In this document: piece after piece, positions 1 to 8,320 of the stretch
How positions within the stretch are numbered: position 1 is the first letter of the stretch
Layout of the letters: each line of letters opens with the position of its first letter
Source of the DNA: Candidatus Zixiibacteriota bacterium
GTDB lineage: Bacteria > Zixibacteria > MSB-5A5 > GN15 > JACZUZ01
Assembly: GCA_024280775.1 (NCBI GenBank)
Contig: JAJRPM010000006.1
Coordinates: 1-64,000 of the forward strand
Length of the DNA: 64,000 nucleotides
Direction of reading: 5' to 3'
Program-made: the position numbers and the translations under genes
Notes under the pieces: generated by a model
What the model saw: only the letters and a program-made list of their open reading frames with translations
The model's database searches: none
Told to the model about the DNA's origin: nothing

Positions 1-1
1 A

Positions 2-106
2 AAGATTGTGCGAAGCTGGAAAACCGAAGATGGTGGCGGTGGTGGCTTGTATGAGAAAACTACTGCTGATAATACAGGCAATTATCAAAAAACAACAACC
101 ATTTAA
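2..106 (+). CDS. C-terminal tail of an upstream CDS (partial)
   Basis: The frame beginning at base 2 is open for 34 codons and stops at TAA 104-106. It encodes a Gly-rich, non-random tail ending in ADNTGNYQKTTTI. The gene starts outside the window, so its function cannot be read directly. It lies on the same strand as the GlmL/MutL-type ATPase, whose relatives often follow genes for B12-dependent carbon-skeleton or amino mutases, so a mutase subunit is a reasonable but unproven guess. Confidence 0.5.
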   Translation, partial: KIVRSWKTEDGGGGGLYEKTTADNTGNYQKTTTI

Positions 107-413
107 CCCAAATTACGCTTGACCAACAAGACGGTATCTACGTAACTGGATTTCGCCTGCCTGAAACCGATTCTCGGGATCCCCGCCTCGGCTTTACAAG
201 TCGCTCTCTCCCAATTATATTCAGCGACTGGCTTGGTTTAGCTGAGCCGGATTGTTTGCATATATTTGGCGTCGAGATTGTCGCGTCGCTACGCTCCTCG
301 CAATGACAGCGTGGCGCAAACGCCACTTAAGTTGTTGAAACATATAGCTTTTCAAGTTGAGACGAATTCAAGAAACATTTCATCCATATAAAACTGAGTA
401 ATCAATTCATCTT
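107..413. other. Intergenic region with part of a dispersed repeat
   Basis: No convincing gene is present. Bases 274-307 resemble one arm of the GTCATTGCGAG-type inverted repeat seen whole at 30080-30184: a GAGATTG-like end, a GCTACGCTCCTCG core and a GCAATGAC end. The apparent minus-strand reading frame here runs through this repeat and is not a gene. Confidence 0.5.
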
Positions 414-2300
414 ATGGCAAAATTGAATCCAGAACAGATTAAGTACATTCTAGCCACAGATTGTGGCTCGACCACTACCAAAGCAATTCTCATCGAATTC
501 AAAGACGGTGAATATCGTCTGACAACGCGCGGCGAAGCCCCGACGACAGTTGAGGCGCCGATTGAAGATGTTACCCGCGGGGTGCTCAATGCGGTCACCG
601 AGCTTGCCGAGCTTTCGGGGCGTAAACTAATTGACGACCAGGACCGGATAATTACGCCGTCCGATGGTAATACCGGGGTGGATATTTATATCTCTACTTC
701 ATCGGCCGGTGGTGGTTTGCAGATGATGGTCGCCGGTGTGGTGCGTTCGATGACCGCCGAATCGGCAGAGCGCGCGGCGCTGGGCGCCGGGGCGATTGTG
801 ATGGATGTAATTTCCTCCAATGACAAAAGACAGCCGCATGAGCAAATTGAGCGTATTCGTCATTTGCGCCCGGATATGATTCTTCTGGCGGGCGGAATTG
901 ATGGCGGGTCGATTACGCATGTGGTTGAGTTGGGCGAATTGATTGCGGCGGCTGATCCTAAACCTCGTTTGGGTTCGAGTTATAAATTGCCGGTGATTTA
1001 CGCCGGTAATAGCGCCGCTCAGGATGCTATCCGTGATACCCTGGCGGATAAAGTTGATTTGAAAATCACACCGAACTTACGTCCGGTGCTTGAGCGTGAG
1101 AATTTGATTCCGGCGCGTGAAGAGATTCATAATTTGTTTTTGGAGCATGTAATGGCGCAGGCTCCGGGTTATAGCAAATTGATGGGCTGGGTTGATGCGC
1201 CGATTATGCCTACTCCCGGCGCTGTGGGTAAAATCATCAAGACGATTGCGGATATTCATAACATTGAGGCGGTGGGTGTAGATATTGGCGGCGCTACCAC
1301 TGATATTTTTTCAGTGTTCCGTCCTGATGGAGCCGAAGGCGTGTTTAACCGCACAGTCTCGGCAAACCTCGGTATGAGTTACTCTATCTCGAATGTCTTC
1401 AAAGAAGCCGGAATGAAAAACGTTATGCGCTGGGTGTCATTCAAGATGGATGAGCGTGATTTGCGCAACCGTATTAAGAACAAAATGATTCGCCCGACTA
1501 CTATTCCGCAGTCGATGGAAGAATTGATTTTTGAGCAGGCGCTGGCTCGTGAGGCGCTTCGTTTGGCGTTCAAGCAACATAAGAGTTTCGCCACGCAATT
1601 GAAGGGTGTTCAACAGCAAAGAACTATCGCTGATGCATTCTCGCAGGAGGGTTCAGGACAGTCACTAGTTAATATGATGACGCTGAATATGCTTATCGGC
1701 TCGGGTGGTGTGCTTTCGCATGCGCCGCGCAGGAATCAGTCGGCGGCGATGATGATTGACTCTTTCCAGCCGGAGGGAATAACTCGCCTGGCGGTGGATT
1801 CAATCTTTATGATGCCGCAACTTGGTGTGCTTTCCGAGGTGCATCCTACCGCGGCGACTGAAGTATTTGAAAAAGATTGCTTGATTCATCTGGGGTCTTG
1901 TGTGGCGCCGGTGGGTGAAATCAAGAAGGCCGGTGGTGATGTGATGCAATATAACTTTACACTACCGGACGGTAGCACAGTTGCCGGTACTTTGAAACAC
2001 GGCGATATGAAACTTATCGAAGTGGGTATCGGCGATGATTCTTTGCCGCTGAAAGCCAAAGCTGTCTTGGAGCCGGCGCGCGGTTTGGATATCGGCGCTG
2101 GCAAAGGTGTCAAGGTTGAGACTGAGATTCAGGGTGGGGTTGTTGGAATTGTTCTTGATGGTCGTGGCAGGCCATTTGTTATTAGCGAAGACGAAGAAAC
2201 CCGGGTTAATGACTTGCAACGCTGGAATGAAGCGTTGAAAGTCTACCCTGAAGGAGCGGTTACGCATTCATACGCCACAACCGAAGCGGCAGTGGCCTAG
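414..2300 (+). CDS. glmL: GlmL/MutL-family ASKHA ATPase, putative mutase-associated protein
   Basis: A 628-residue protein of the GlmL/MutL family, linked in other bacteria to B12-dependent glutamate or ornithine mutases and thought to act as an ATP-dependent chaperone or reactivator. Visible ASKHA features are the N-terminal phosphate-1 loop DCGSTTTK (about residues 16-23), the LAGGIDGG segment near 157, a second phosphate loop GVDIGGATTDIF near 287-298 and a glycine-rich SGGVLSH near 430. Length fits the family. It is followed closely by a membrane-anchored protein and a barrel-sandwich protein, and preceded by the cut-off CDS at the window edge. This protein binds neither B12 nor substrate; which mutase it serves cannot be decided here. 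Confidence 0.85.
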   Translation: MAKLNPEQIKYILATDCGSTTTKAILIEFKDGEYRLTTRGEAPTTVEAPIEDVTRGVLNAVTELAELSGRKLIDDQDRIITPSDGNTGVDIYISTSSAGGGLQMMVAGVVRSMTAESAERAALGAGAIVMDVISSNDKRQPHEQIERIRHLRPDMILLAGGIDGGSITHVVELGELIAAADPKPRLGSSYKLPVIYAGNSAAQDAIRDTLADKVDLKITPNLRPVLERENLIPAREEIHNLFLEHVMAQAPGYSKLMGWVDAPIMPTPGAVGKIIKTIADIHNIEAVGVDIGGATTDIFSVFRPDGAEGVFNRTVSANLGMSYSISNVFKEAGMKNVMRWVSFKMDERDLRNRIKNKMIRPTTIPQSMEELIFEQALAREALRLAFKQHKSFATQLKGVQQQRTIADAFSQEGSGQSLVNMMTLNMLIGSGGVLSHAPRRNQSAAMMIDSFQPEGITRLAVDSIFMMPQLGVLSEVHPTAATEVFEKDCLIHLGSCVAPVGEIKKAGGDVMQYNFTLPDGSTVAGTLKHGDMKLIEVGIGDDSLPLKAKAVLEPARGLDIGAGKGVKVETEIQGGVVGIVLDGRGRPFVISEDEETRVNDLQRWNEALKVYPEGAVTHSYATTEAAVA

Positions 2301-2312
2301 AACAATCACTAG

Positions 2313-3149
2313 ATGAATATGATGAAAAGAAAACAAGCAAGAGTATCAAAACTCCAAATTACTATTGGAGCCGCTTTGTCGATAGTGGCGTTGACCATGT
2401 TTGCAGGGTCGTCGGCTACAGCGAAGAACTACGTCAATTGGGCCAACGAGTATTATTTCAATGTTCCCGATGATTGGCGCAAGATAGAGCGTTTCAATGT
2501 TCAGGAGTTTTTGCGCCTGCACGGCAAAGACCCGGCGACTGTTCCACATGACGCATTTTTCTGTCCCAAGGACGCTGAACCTTTTTGGTCCAAAGCGTAT
2601 TTATTTGTTACCTCTGAGAAATCAGAAAACAGCTTTGCAATGGCGGATTCACTCTTGCAGGGCATGGCGGCAGAGTTTGATAATATGGTCAAATCCCAGG
2701 ATTCATTGGGACCCATCACTCGTGTGACATCACAAAAACCCAAGCTCAACCGCAAAGCGCAAACTATCACTCAAGTCTCGAATCTGAATGTTCAGGGTGT
2801 TGATCAAGTGTTGCACTTGGTCATGAAGTTTCATAAGTCGGGAATCACTACATTCTACTTCTATTCGCGCGCAGATCTGTACAAAGAATATGAGCCGACA
2901 TTTGCCAAAATGGTTAGTAGCTTCTCCGATGAAAATCTGGCTGAAGCAGAGAGCGGCGAATCATTGTCGATTGTAAACGTATCGGATGTCAATGCTTCTG
3001 CAACTGATGTGGAAACGGATCGAGGATCAGGTGAAAGCAAAGGCTTCTTTGAATGGCTCGACAATAGAGGAACATATTTTGGAGCTCTGTTCGGTATCAT
3101 CGCCTATTTTGTTTACATTCGATACCGAAGAAAGCAAGGCGGTGGCTGA
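2313..3149 (+). CDS. Secreted, C-terminally membrane-anchored protein of unknown function
   Basis: 278 residues. The N-terminus is basic, then a hydrophobic stretch (about 18-33) ending SSATA, consistent with a signal peptide cleaved before KNYVNW. The middle (about 40-210) is a soluble domain I do not recognise, with Trp/Phe-rich segments such as YYFNVPDDW. Near the C-terminus comes a hydrophobic helix (GALFGIIAYFVYI) followed by RYRRKQGGG, a stop-transfer anchor placing most of the protein outside the cytoplasm. It starts 12 nt after glmL, so co-transcription is likely. No function is assigned. Confidence 0.8.
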   Translation: MNMMKRKQARVSKLQITIGAALSIVALTMFAGSSATAKNYVNWANEYYFNVPDDWRKIERFNVQEFLRLHGKDPATVPHDAFFCPKDAEPFWSKAYLFVTSEKSENSFAMADSLLQGMAAEFDNMVKSQDSLGPITRVTSQKPKLNRKAQTITQVSNLNVQGVDQVLHLVMKFHKSGITTFYFYSRADLYKEYEPTFAKMVSSFSDENLAEAESGESLSIVNVSDVNASATDVETDRGSGESKGFFEWLDNRGTYFGALFGIIAYFVYIRYRRKQGGG

Positions 3150-3246
3150 CACTAACGCCAACTGCGCCGTGCGCGCAGAGAGATTGATCGCGCTGATTTC
3201 AGCGCTGACGAATTAGAATTAACCAATTTTACTTTAGAGGATAAAA

Positions 3247-4374
3247 ATGGCTTTAGCATACGCGCCGGGATTAACAGTCACTGAACGGCAATTGGTGAAA
3301 TCGAAAAGAATACTTCCGCTGAAAGGCGATGTGCTGGTTAAAGTCGGCGATAGAGTAAAGCCTGACGATGTAGTCGCGCGGACAATGTTGCCGGGACCGG
3401 TAGAGCCGATGAATATCGCCAATATCCTCGGTTTGCCGCCGGAGGATGTTGAATCGGCGATGATTAAGAAAGCTGGTGACACTGTCACTGAGGGTGAAGT
3501 TATCGCTAGTGTTAAGAATTTCTTTTTCTTCACCAGTGAATGCAAATCCAAAATCAACGGCACACTTGAGTCAGTCTCCAGTGTCACCGGACAGGCGCTC
3601 TTTCGCGGCGCGCCCAGGCCAGTTGAAGTCAAAGCCTATATCGACGGTGTAGTGACAGAAGTTATTGAAAACGAGGGCGTAGTAGTTGCCACCTGGGGTG
3701 GACACTTGCAGGGCATCTTTGGAATCGGTGGTGAGACATCCGGTATTCTCAAGCGCGCAGTGTCATCACGCAAAGAGAACTTGACCGAGAAGAACATCAC
3801 TGACGATATGAAAGGTCACGTGATTATCGGCGGCGCGCGCGTCACTGCCGAGGCTATTCAGAAAGCTATCAAAGTTGGTGTCGCGGCGATTATTACCGGC
3901 GGTCTTGATGATCAGGATTTACGTAACTTGCTGGGCTATGATTTGGGTGTAGCTATTACCGGCAAAGAAAATATCGGTGTCACCTTGGTGGTGACCGAAG
4001 GTTTCGGCTCTATCAGCATGGCCGAACGCTCTTTTGATTTGCTCTGCTCCAAAGAAGGATCACTGGCTTGCGCCAATGGCGCCACTCAGATTCGCGCCGG
4101 GGTTATTCGTCCAGAGGTGGTAATCCCCGCCGAAGGTGATGTTAACGCCAAAGATGAACGTGAAGGTTACGAACAGGGCGGCATGGATATCGGCTCACCA
4201 CTGCGCGTGATTCGTCACCCCTACTTTGGGAAAATCGGCAAGGTAATCGACCTGCCTTCCCCATTGACGGTTCTCGAATCCGGCTCACACGCTCGCGTAG
4301 TCGAGATTCAATTCGACGACGACAATTCCAAAGCTGTTGTGCCTCGGGCTAATGTTGAGTTGATTGAGTCGTAA
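3247..4374 (+). CDS. Conserved protein with N-terminal barrel-sandwich (lipoyl/biotinyl-like) segments, linked to GlmL
   Basis: 375 residues, ATG preceded by AGAGG (ttagaggataaaaATG). The N-terminal 90 residues contain two capping motifs typical of barrel-sandwich folds: VLVKVGDRVKPDDVVA (about 29-44) and AGDTVTEGEVIASV (about 77-90). No lysine in a biotinyl/lipoyl attachment context is evident, so this is probably a structural relative rather than a carrier. The C-terminal half has Rossmann-like segments (GHVIIGGARVT, AAIITGGLDDQDL). No signal peptide, so cytoplasmic. It is the last gene before a strong terminator in the glmL cluster; a link to the same mutase system is inference. Confidence 0.75.
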   Translation: MALAYAPGLTVTERQLVKSKRILPLKGDVLVKVGDRVKPDDVVARTMLPGPVEPMNIANILGLPPEDVESAMIKKAGDTVTEGEVIASVKNFFFFTSECKSKINGTLESVSSVTGQALFRGAPRPVEVKAYIDGVVTEVIENEGVVVATWGGHLQGIFGIGGETSGILKRAVSSRKENLTEKNITDDMKGHVIIGGARVTAEAIQKAIKVGVAAIITGGLDDQDLRNLLGYDLGVAITGKENIGVTLVVTEGFGSISMAERSFDLLCSKEGSLACANGATQIRAGVIRPEVVIPAEGDVNAKDEREGYEQGGMDIGSPLRVIRHPYFGKIGKVIDLPSPLTVLESGSHARVVEIQFDDDNSKAVVPRANVELIES

Positions 4375-4392
4375 GATAGCGCTATCTGATAC

Positions 4393-4433
4393 AAAAGGCC
4401 GAAACCCTTCACGGGTTTCGGCCTTTTCTTTTT
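4393..4433 (+). terminator. Rho-independent terminator after the glmL cluster
   Basis: A perfect 15-bp stem, AAAAGGCCGAAACCC paired with GGGTTTCGGCCTTTT, loop TTCAC, followed by a T-rich run. It lies 18 nt after the stop codon at 4374. Confidence 0.95.
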
Positions 4434-4462
4434 GTGGAACGCTGGTATCAGGCGCATCCTCT

Positions 4463-4612
4463 GTCACTCTGAGCAAACTAAGTAGGTCAAGTCCCCTTTT
4501 CAGGGACTTGACAAAGTCAGGTACAGCAACAAAACATCAACCCCAAACAAACTCCAAAACGTCAAGTCCCAAGAAGGGGACTTGACCTACTGAAGTATGC
4601 TCAGCATGACAG
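4463..4612. repeat. CTGAGC-type palindromic repeat interrupted by a REPIN
   Basis: The outer arms GTCACTCTGAGC (about 4463-4474) and GCTCAGCATGAC (about 4600-4611) are inverted copies of the CTGAGC-type arms seen at 5305-5384 and around the GIY-YIG gene. The family A REPIN (4482-4590) sits between them, suggesting insertion of one repeat into another. Confidence 0.6.
4482..4590. repeat. REPIN, family A (GTAG + GTCAAGTCCC hairpins)
   Basis: Two REP hairpins in inverted orientation: 4482-4512 (GTAG, then GTCAAGTCCC / GGGACTTGAC) and 4561-4590 (the same hairpin ending in CTAC). The 48-bp spacer is A/C-rich. This is the third copy in the window of the element that flanks the RAYT gene at 26.8 kb. 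Confidence 0.9.
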
Positions 4613-4674
4613 GGTGGGTGATTGTGTCATCAGAAGTGTGTCGGACTTTTTGTTGGGCGTTCCACTCTGCCAGC

Positions 4675-5175
4675 TTATGGAGCCACTGACATTAGGGCAT
4701 AATCAAAAGTTGCCCCTGATGCGGTTTCAGAGGCATTCCCCAGCTTGTAGACAGAGCCCAAGTCCGTCTTAATCAGGAACGTGTTCGTACTATCGAACGG
4801 TACATTTAGAAAGGCCGTTGAGAATGTAGCCGAATCCGCCTGGGCAACGGTAACCTCTGAGAATACCTTCCCGACTAGTCTAGATATCGACCTGCCTGTT
4901 TCCTGAGACAAAATACTATTAACAGCCCGGCCTGCGGTAAACCTTATCTGGATATCTGCAGAAGCGAAAGGAGTTCCTCCGAACGTGGTATCTATTGCTC
5001 CCGAGTCCAGATCAAGGAAGTGTGCGGAGAATCTTAGAAACACTGATTTGACAGGCCCTCCGGTGTTCGGGGCAGGGTTGTTGACCGGATTTTTCTTATC
5101 GCTACAGGCATAGCCCATTACCAGTAACAATCCAAAAGACATCAATCGTAACGCAGATTTAGTTTTAGTATTCAT
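4675..5175 (-). CDS. Small lipoprotein of unknown function
   Basis: 166 residues from the ATG at 5175. I chose this start because it begins a textbook lipoprotein signal (Lys-containing n-region, hydrophobic LMSFGLLLVMG, lipobox GYAC before SDKK). The 62 upstream in-frame codons are repeat sequence and lack a signal peptide. The mature protein starts with a Pro/Asn-rich linker and then a beta-rich domain that I cannot assign. It is anchored in the inner or outer membrane facing the periplasm. It stands alone between repeat elements. Confidence 0.75.
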   Translation of the reverse strand: MNTKTKSALRLMSFGLLLVMGYACSDKKNPVNNPAPNTGGPVKSVFLRFSAHFLDLDSGAIDTTFGGTPFASADIQIRFTAGRAVNSILSQETGRSISRLVGKVFSEVTVAQADSATFSTAFLNVPFDSTNTFLIKTDLGSVYKLGNASETASGATFDYALMSVAP

Positions 5176-5304
5176 CAGGTTTCTCTTTTTGAGGGGTGTT
5201 TGTTTGAATCTCATTTGCGACCGGAAGTTATCAAAACAATACGGACCGGTCAAGTCAACAATTGATAGGGATGTTGGACAATATCTAAGCGCACAATGTG
5301 CTTT

Positions 5305-5384
5305 GTCACTCTGAGCGAAGCGAAGAGTCTTGTTTCTATTCATACTGCCACAACCTGACAAGACACTTCGCTCCGTTCAGCATG
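5305..5384. repeat. CTGAGC-type inverted repeat
   Basis: The left arm GTCACTCTGAGCGAAGCGAA followed by GAGTCTTGT is mirrored by ACAAGACACTTCGCTCCG followed by TTCAGCATG. The arms match those around the GIY-YIG gene (41.6 and 42.1 kb) except that the centre differs. Confidence 0.8.
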
Positions 5385-5415
5385 CCACAATATGGCCGCA
5401 CTTTCCCCGGAGGTA

Positions 5416-5502
5416 GTAGGCGCACAGCGTGCTGTGCCATGTATTGTTTTGAGATCGAATTTTCCTTTGAATCGAAACAGGCACAGCGCGCTGTGCCCCT
5501 AC
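5416..5502. repeat. REPIN, family C (GTAG + GCACAGCG hairpins)
   Basis: Hairpin GCACAGCGTGCTGTGC with GTAG at its left foot (5416-5438), and the inverted partner GGCACAGCGCGCTGTGCC ending in CTAC (5480-5502). Sequence differs from family A, but the GTAG tail and paired layout are the same. Confidence 0.8.
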
Positions 5503-5532
5503 GGGACAAACAGATAGTGACGATTCTTGAGA

Positions 5533-6807
5533 TTATTGTTTGGTAAACGGATCATCGCCCAGCAACACTAAGCGCAACAAATTCAGCGCCGCGGAGGTTG
5601 CTCTTTGGCGGTTTAGGGTTCGGTTTTGGCCGAAGTGAAATTTTCGAGAGCGGGATGACGGCGCGCTGGAGTCGGCGCCTTGTTGGGCTACTGCTATGTA
5701 GGTTAGGCCTACGGGTTTTTCTTCACTGCCGCCATCGGGGCCGGCTATTCCGGTTATGCTTATTGCATAGGTAGTCTTGGCGCGCTCTAGGGCGCCCAGG
5801 GCCATAGCCTCTGCGGTTTCTGTGGAGACTGCTCCGTGGTTCTCAATAGTTTTCTTAGTGACACCTAGCAGTTCGGTTTTGGATTCATTGCTGTAGGTGA
5901 TGAAACCTCTATCGAGATAGCGCGAGGAGCCGGGAGTTTCGGCTATTCTTCCGGCCAATAATCCGGCAGTGCAACTTTCCGCTAGTGACACTGTTGCCCC
6001 GGCTTCTACGAGCAAGTCACCAACAGCGCCTTGCAGAGTTTGCTCATCTTCGCCATATACCAGATTTCCGAGTTTACGTTTTAGCCAGCCCTGTGGTTGT
6101 TCGATTAACTCTTCGGCCAGGCGGTTCTTCTCTGCGTTGACTGTCAGACGCAAATCTACGCCATAAATATGAGCCAGGTAAGCCAGTTTGACACCTTCGG
6201 GAATTGGAATTTCCGGAGCTACTTTTTCTGCGAGAGCCGATTCGGTTATACCGCAAGTGCGAATCAGTCGCGAATAGGTCACCGCCGAGCCAACTCGCTC
6301 TTGCAAAAGCGGGATTAGTTCGTCATCAACAATTTGTTTCATCTCGGCAGGCACACCAGGTAGCGCGACACATAACTTTGTGTCCTCCTCAAAGAGAATA
6401 CCAACTGCCGAGCCGAGTTTGTTTGCTAGAAAAGTAGCTCCCTGCGGAAGTAGAGCCTGGTTTTGGTTTATCTCAGGCATGGTGATGCCGCGCGCGCTGT
6501 AGCGAGCTTTGAGGTCTTCTAAGACCTCGTCATGGAAGACCAAGTTTCGGCGGAAGACTTTAACTATCGCGCGTTTGGTGAGATCATCATCAGTTGGCCC
6601 CAGACCGCCGGTCATTATGACGAGATTTACTCTGCGCAGGGCTTGCTGGATTACAGCTTCGATATTGGCGACTGTGTCACCGACGGCTGTAATGTACGAG
6701 GTCTCCACTCCGATGCTTAGGAGTCGTTTGGTTAGCCAGACCGAATTGGTGTTGCTAATGTGTCCGGTGACTATTTCATCACCAATGCTTATTATTTCAG
6801 CTTTCAT
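5533..6807 (-). CDS. cinA: CinA-family protein (MoCF-like domain + NMN deamidase domain)
   Basis: 424 residues, the usual length of two-domain CinA. The N-terminal half is a molybdopterin-binding-like domain that in CinA acts as an ADP-ribose pyrophosphatase (IISIGDEIVTGHISNTNS at 4-21, TGGLGPTDDDLT near 66). The C-terminal half is the PncC-like nicotinamide mononucleotide deamidase (LAESCTAGLLAGRI with the expected catalytic Ser, ITGIAGPDGG). It recycles NMN from NAD turnover in the cytoplasm. Third gene of pgsA-pgpA-cinA. Confidence 0.93.
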   Translation of the reverse strand: MKAEIISIGDEIVTGHISNTNSVWLTKRLLSIGVETSYITAVGDTVANIEAVIQQALRRVNLVIMTGGLGPTDDDLTKRAIVKVFRRNLVFHDEVLEDLKARYSARGITMPEINQNQALLPQGATFLANKLGSAVGILFEEDTKLCVALPGVPAEMKQIVDDELIPLLQERVGSAVTYSRLIRTCGITESALAEKVAPEIPIPEGVKLAYLAHIYGVDLRLTVNAEKNRLAEELIEQPQGWLKRKLGNLVYGEDEQTLQGAVGDLLVEAGATVSLAESCTAGLLAGRIAETPGSSRYLDRGFITYSNESKTELLGVTKKTIENHGAVSTETAEAMALGALERAKTTYAISITGIAGPDGGSEEKPVGLTYIAVAQQGADSSAPSSRSRKFHFGQNRTLNRQRATSAALNLLRLVLLGDDPFTKQ

Positions 6808-6869
6808 TATTTCTTCTACACAGTTTTCTGCAAAAGTCTCATTAAAATCACCAGACTAAAGTCATCACA

Positions 6870-7370
6870 TTAAAACCAACGCGCCAGCGCCAGGAGAGTT
6901 AGTTGCACTGCGATATTTGCCTGAATGCCGGCTACTACATCATCGAGAGTAACACCCCAGCCGCGAGGCAGTTTCTCAGCGGCGCTGGCCGGCCATAGTT
7001 TGATTACATCAAAAAAACGAAAAGCCACAAAGGCAATCAGGTAATTTGTTGGGGAAATCGGCACCAAGAGCAAAGTGATAAACATCCCAGCATATTCATC
7101 GGAGACAATCGATTTCGAATCATGACCAAACAATTCCTCGGCCTCGCCAGCCACCCAGATTGAGAGTAGAGTTGTGAAGAGCGCAATAGCTCCGAGGAGC
7201 ATCAGGTTATCACCGATTAGGAAATAGGCAATAAGTAGTGGCGGGATTGATCCGACCGTTCCGGCGGTTATCGGGCTATAGCCTACCCAGAAACCGGTGG
7301 CCAGAGCCTTGACTATTGCGTCTTTGGCGGGACTCTTGGATGTCGTTGAATCTGATGCGGGGTTCGTCAT
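6870..7370 (-). CDS. pgpA: Phosphatidylglycerophosphatase A
   Basis: 166 residues, hydrophobic, inner membrane. It has PgpA-family motifs: GYSPITAGTVGS near the N-terminus, an EELFGHD-type acidic segment in the middle, FFDVIKLWPA, and the diagnostic GWGVTLDDVVAGI near the C-terminus. It removes the terminal phosphate of phosphatidylglycerophosphate to give phosphatidylglycerol, the step after PgsA, whose gene ends 23 nt upstream. Confidence 0.92.
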   Translation of the reverse strand: MTNPASDSTTSKSPAKDAIVKALATGFWVGYSPITAGTVGSIPPLLIAYFLIGDNLMLLGAIALFTTLLSIWVAGEAEELFGHDSKSIVSDEYAGMFITLLLVPISPTNYLIAFVAFRFFDVIKLWPASAAEKLPRGWGVTLDDVVAGIQANIAVQLTLLALARWF

Positions 7371-7393
7371 GCTTTTGCGCGCTCGTTCTCTGA

Positions 7394-7981
7394 TTATTTC
7401 ATTACTGTTTTGAGAATACTGTAGTGCTTGATTACATAATCAAGTCCGGTAAGCGCTGTTACAGCAGCAGTCAGGCCCACCAAATAGTCAAAGCCAATTT
7501 CCGCCTGGGCGCGAGTTACCAATGTGAAGCTCTCGCCCCAATGTGCGTAGACTGTGTCTATATTTATATAAACCAAGATGATTCCCAATGAAGTCATTTG
7601 CAGGAAGGTTTTGACTTTGGCCCAATAAGTCGGGGCTATCACCATCCCTTTGTATGCGGCTACCGAGCGCAGGCCGGTTATCAACAATTCGCGACCGATT
7701 ATCACCGCAACCATCCAGCCGCGCACATAACCAAGAGCGACAAAAGAAATAAAGGCTGAGGATACCAGAACCTTATCTGCCAATGGGTCGATGAACTTTC
7801 CAAAACCGGTGATGATTCCGTATTTTCGGGCATAGTATCCGTCAGCCAGGTCGGTTAGCGCGGCAATCATGAACACAAATAGCGCGGCGAGACGGAAATA
7901 CACATTGTCTACTAGAAACAATGCTACAAATATCGGAGATAGCATTATGCGCAATAGGGTTAATTTGTTGGGAGTGTTCAT
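7394..7981 (-). CDS. pgsA: CDP-diacylglycerol--glycerol-3-phosphate 3-phosphatidyltransferase
   Basis: 195 residues with several membrane helices. The CDP-alcohol phosphatidyltransferase signature is intact: DG-YY-AR followed by GKFIDPLAD (about residues 46-66), giving the D..G..AR..G..D..D pattern. It transfers glycerol-3-phosphate to CDP-diacylglycerol, the first committed step to phosphatidylglycerol. No strong Shine-Dalgarno precedes the ATG. About 135 nt upstream on the same strand lies a promoter-terminator unit (8117-8230) that could be an attenuator for this operon. Confidence 0.94.
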   Translation of the reverse strand: MNTPNKLTLLRIMLSPIFVALFLVDNVYFRLAALFVFMIAALTDLADGYYARKYGIITGFGKFIDPLADKVLVSSAFISFVALGYVRGWMVAVIIGRELLITGLRSVAAYKGMVIAPTYWAKVKTFLQMTSLGIILVYINIDTVYAHWGESFTLVTRAQAEIGFDYLVGLTAAVTALTGLDYVIKHYSILKTVMK

Positions 7982-8116
7982 CGCTTTGCGAATGTACTTT
8001 CAGAGCGTCTCAGGGTCAATGCATTGTCGCAGGAAAGCGATGAAAGATGCTAAGATAGAATGTAAAGATGTTGGGCTAGGTAGTGCAACAGGCTGAAGGC
8101 CGGAAAATATTGCTCC

Positions 8117-8150
8117 AAAAAAAATCCCAGGAAGATTGCTCTTGCCTGGG
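8117..8150 (-). terminator. Intrinsic terminator upstream of pgsA
   Basis: Read on the minus strand: CCCAGG, a 13-nt loop, CCTGGG, A, then eight T. It is 136 nt upstream of the pgsA start. Confidence 0.85.
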
Positions 8151-8197
8151 AGGACGATGAAAGGTAATCCTTAAAAAAGATATCCTTTCCGATTGCA
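8117..8197 (-). ncRNA. Candidate small RNA or attenuator leader of pgsA
   Basis: A minus-strand promoter (TTGACA at 8225-8230, TATACT at 8203-8208, 16-nt spacer) would start transcription near 8197. Only about 80 nt later comes the terminator at 8117-8150. The transcript would carry a first hairpin (GAAAGG pairing with CCTTTC, about 8157-8188) and then the terminator hairpin. This fits an independent sRNA; because pgsA follows on the same strand it could also be an attenuator. I do not recognise the family. Confidence 0.55.
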
Positions 8198-8202
8198 TTT
8201 GA

Positions 8203-8230
8203 AGTATACAACATCCAGAACTCTTGTCAA
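8203..8230 (-). promoter_or_regulatory. Sigma-70-type promoter (TTGACA-16-TATACT)
   Basis: -35 TTGACA is a perfect match and -10 TATACT matches five of six consensus bases, spacer 16 nt. Direction is leftwards, towards the terminator at 8117 and pgsA. Confidence 0.75.
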
Positions 8231-8298
8231 GGAATTTATGCCTATTTTTTCATGCGGACACTGTTGTGAGACAACGAGTTACTGAGTTACCAACATTC

Positions 8299-8320
8299 AA
8301 AAACCCCGCGCAGAGGGGTT
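8299..8320 (-). terminator. Second minus-strand terminator
   Basis: Read on the minus strand: AACCCC, a short loop, GGGGTT, then a T run. It ends whatever is transcribed leftwards from 8321-8461. Confidence 0.65.

Larger units (their letters stand above)
5176..5532. other. Repeat-filled intergenic region
   Basis: No gene is supported. It contains a CTGAGC-type inverted repeat (5305-5384) and a family C REPIN (5416-5502), listed separately. Confidence 0.7.

Noticed and set aside
138-326. Small minus-strand protein
   Set aside because: The frame runs through a dispersed repeat and has composition unlike the genes.
4482-4590. CRISPR-like array
   Set aside because: Only two hairpins in inverted orientation with one spacer; this is a REPIN, not a direct-repeat array.
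5176-5361. N-terminal extension of the small lipoprotein
   Set aside because: The upstream codons fall in the CTGAGC-type repeat, and the lipoprotein signal starts only at 5175.
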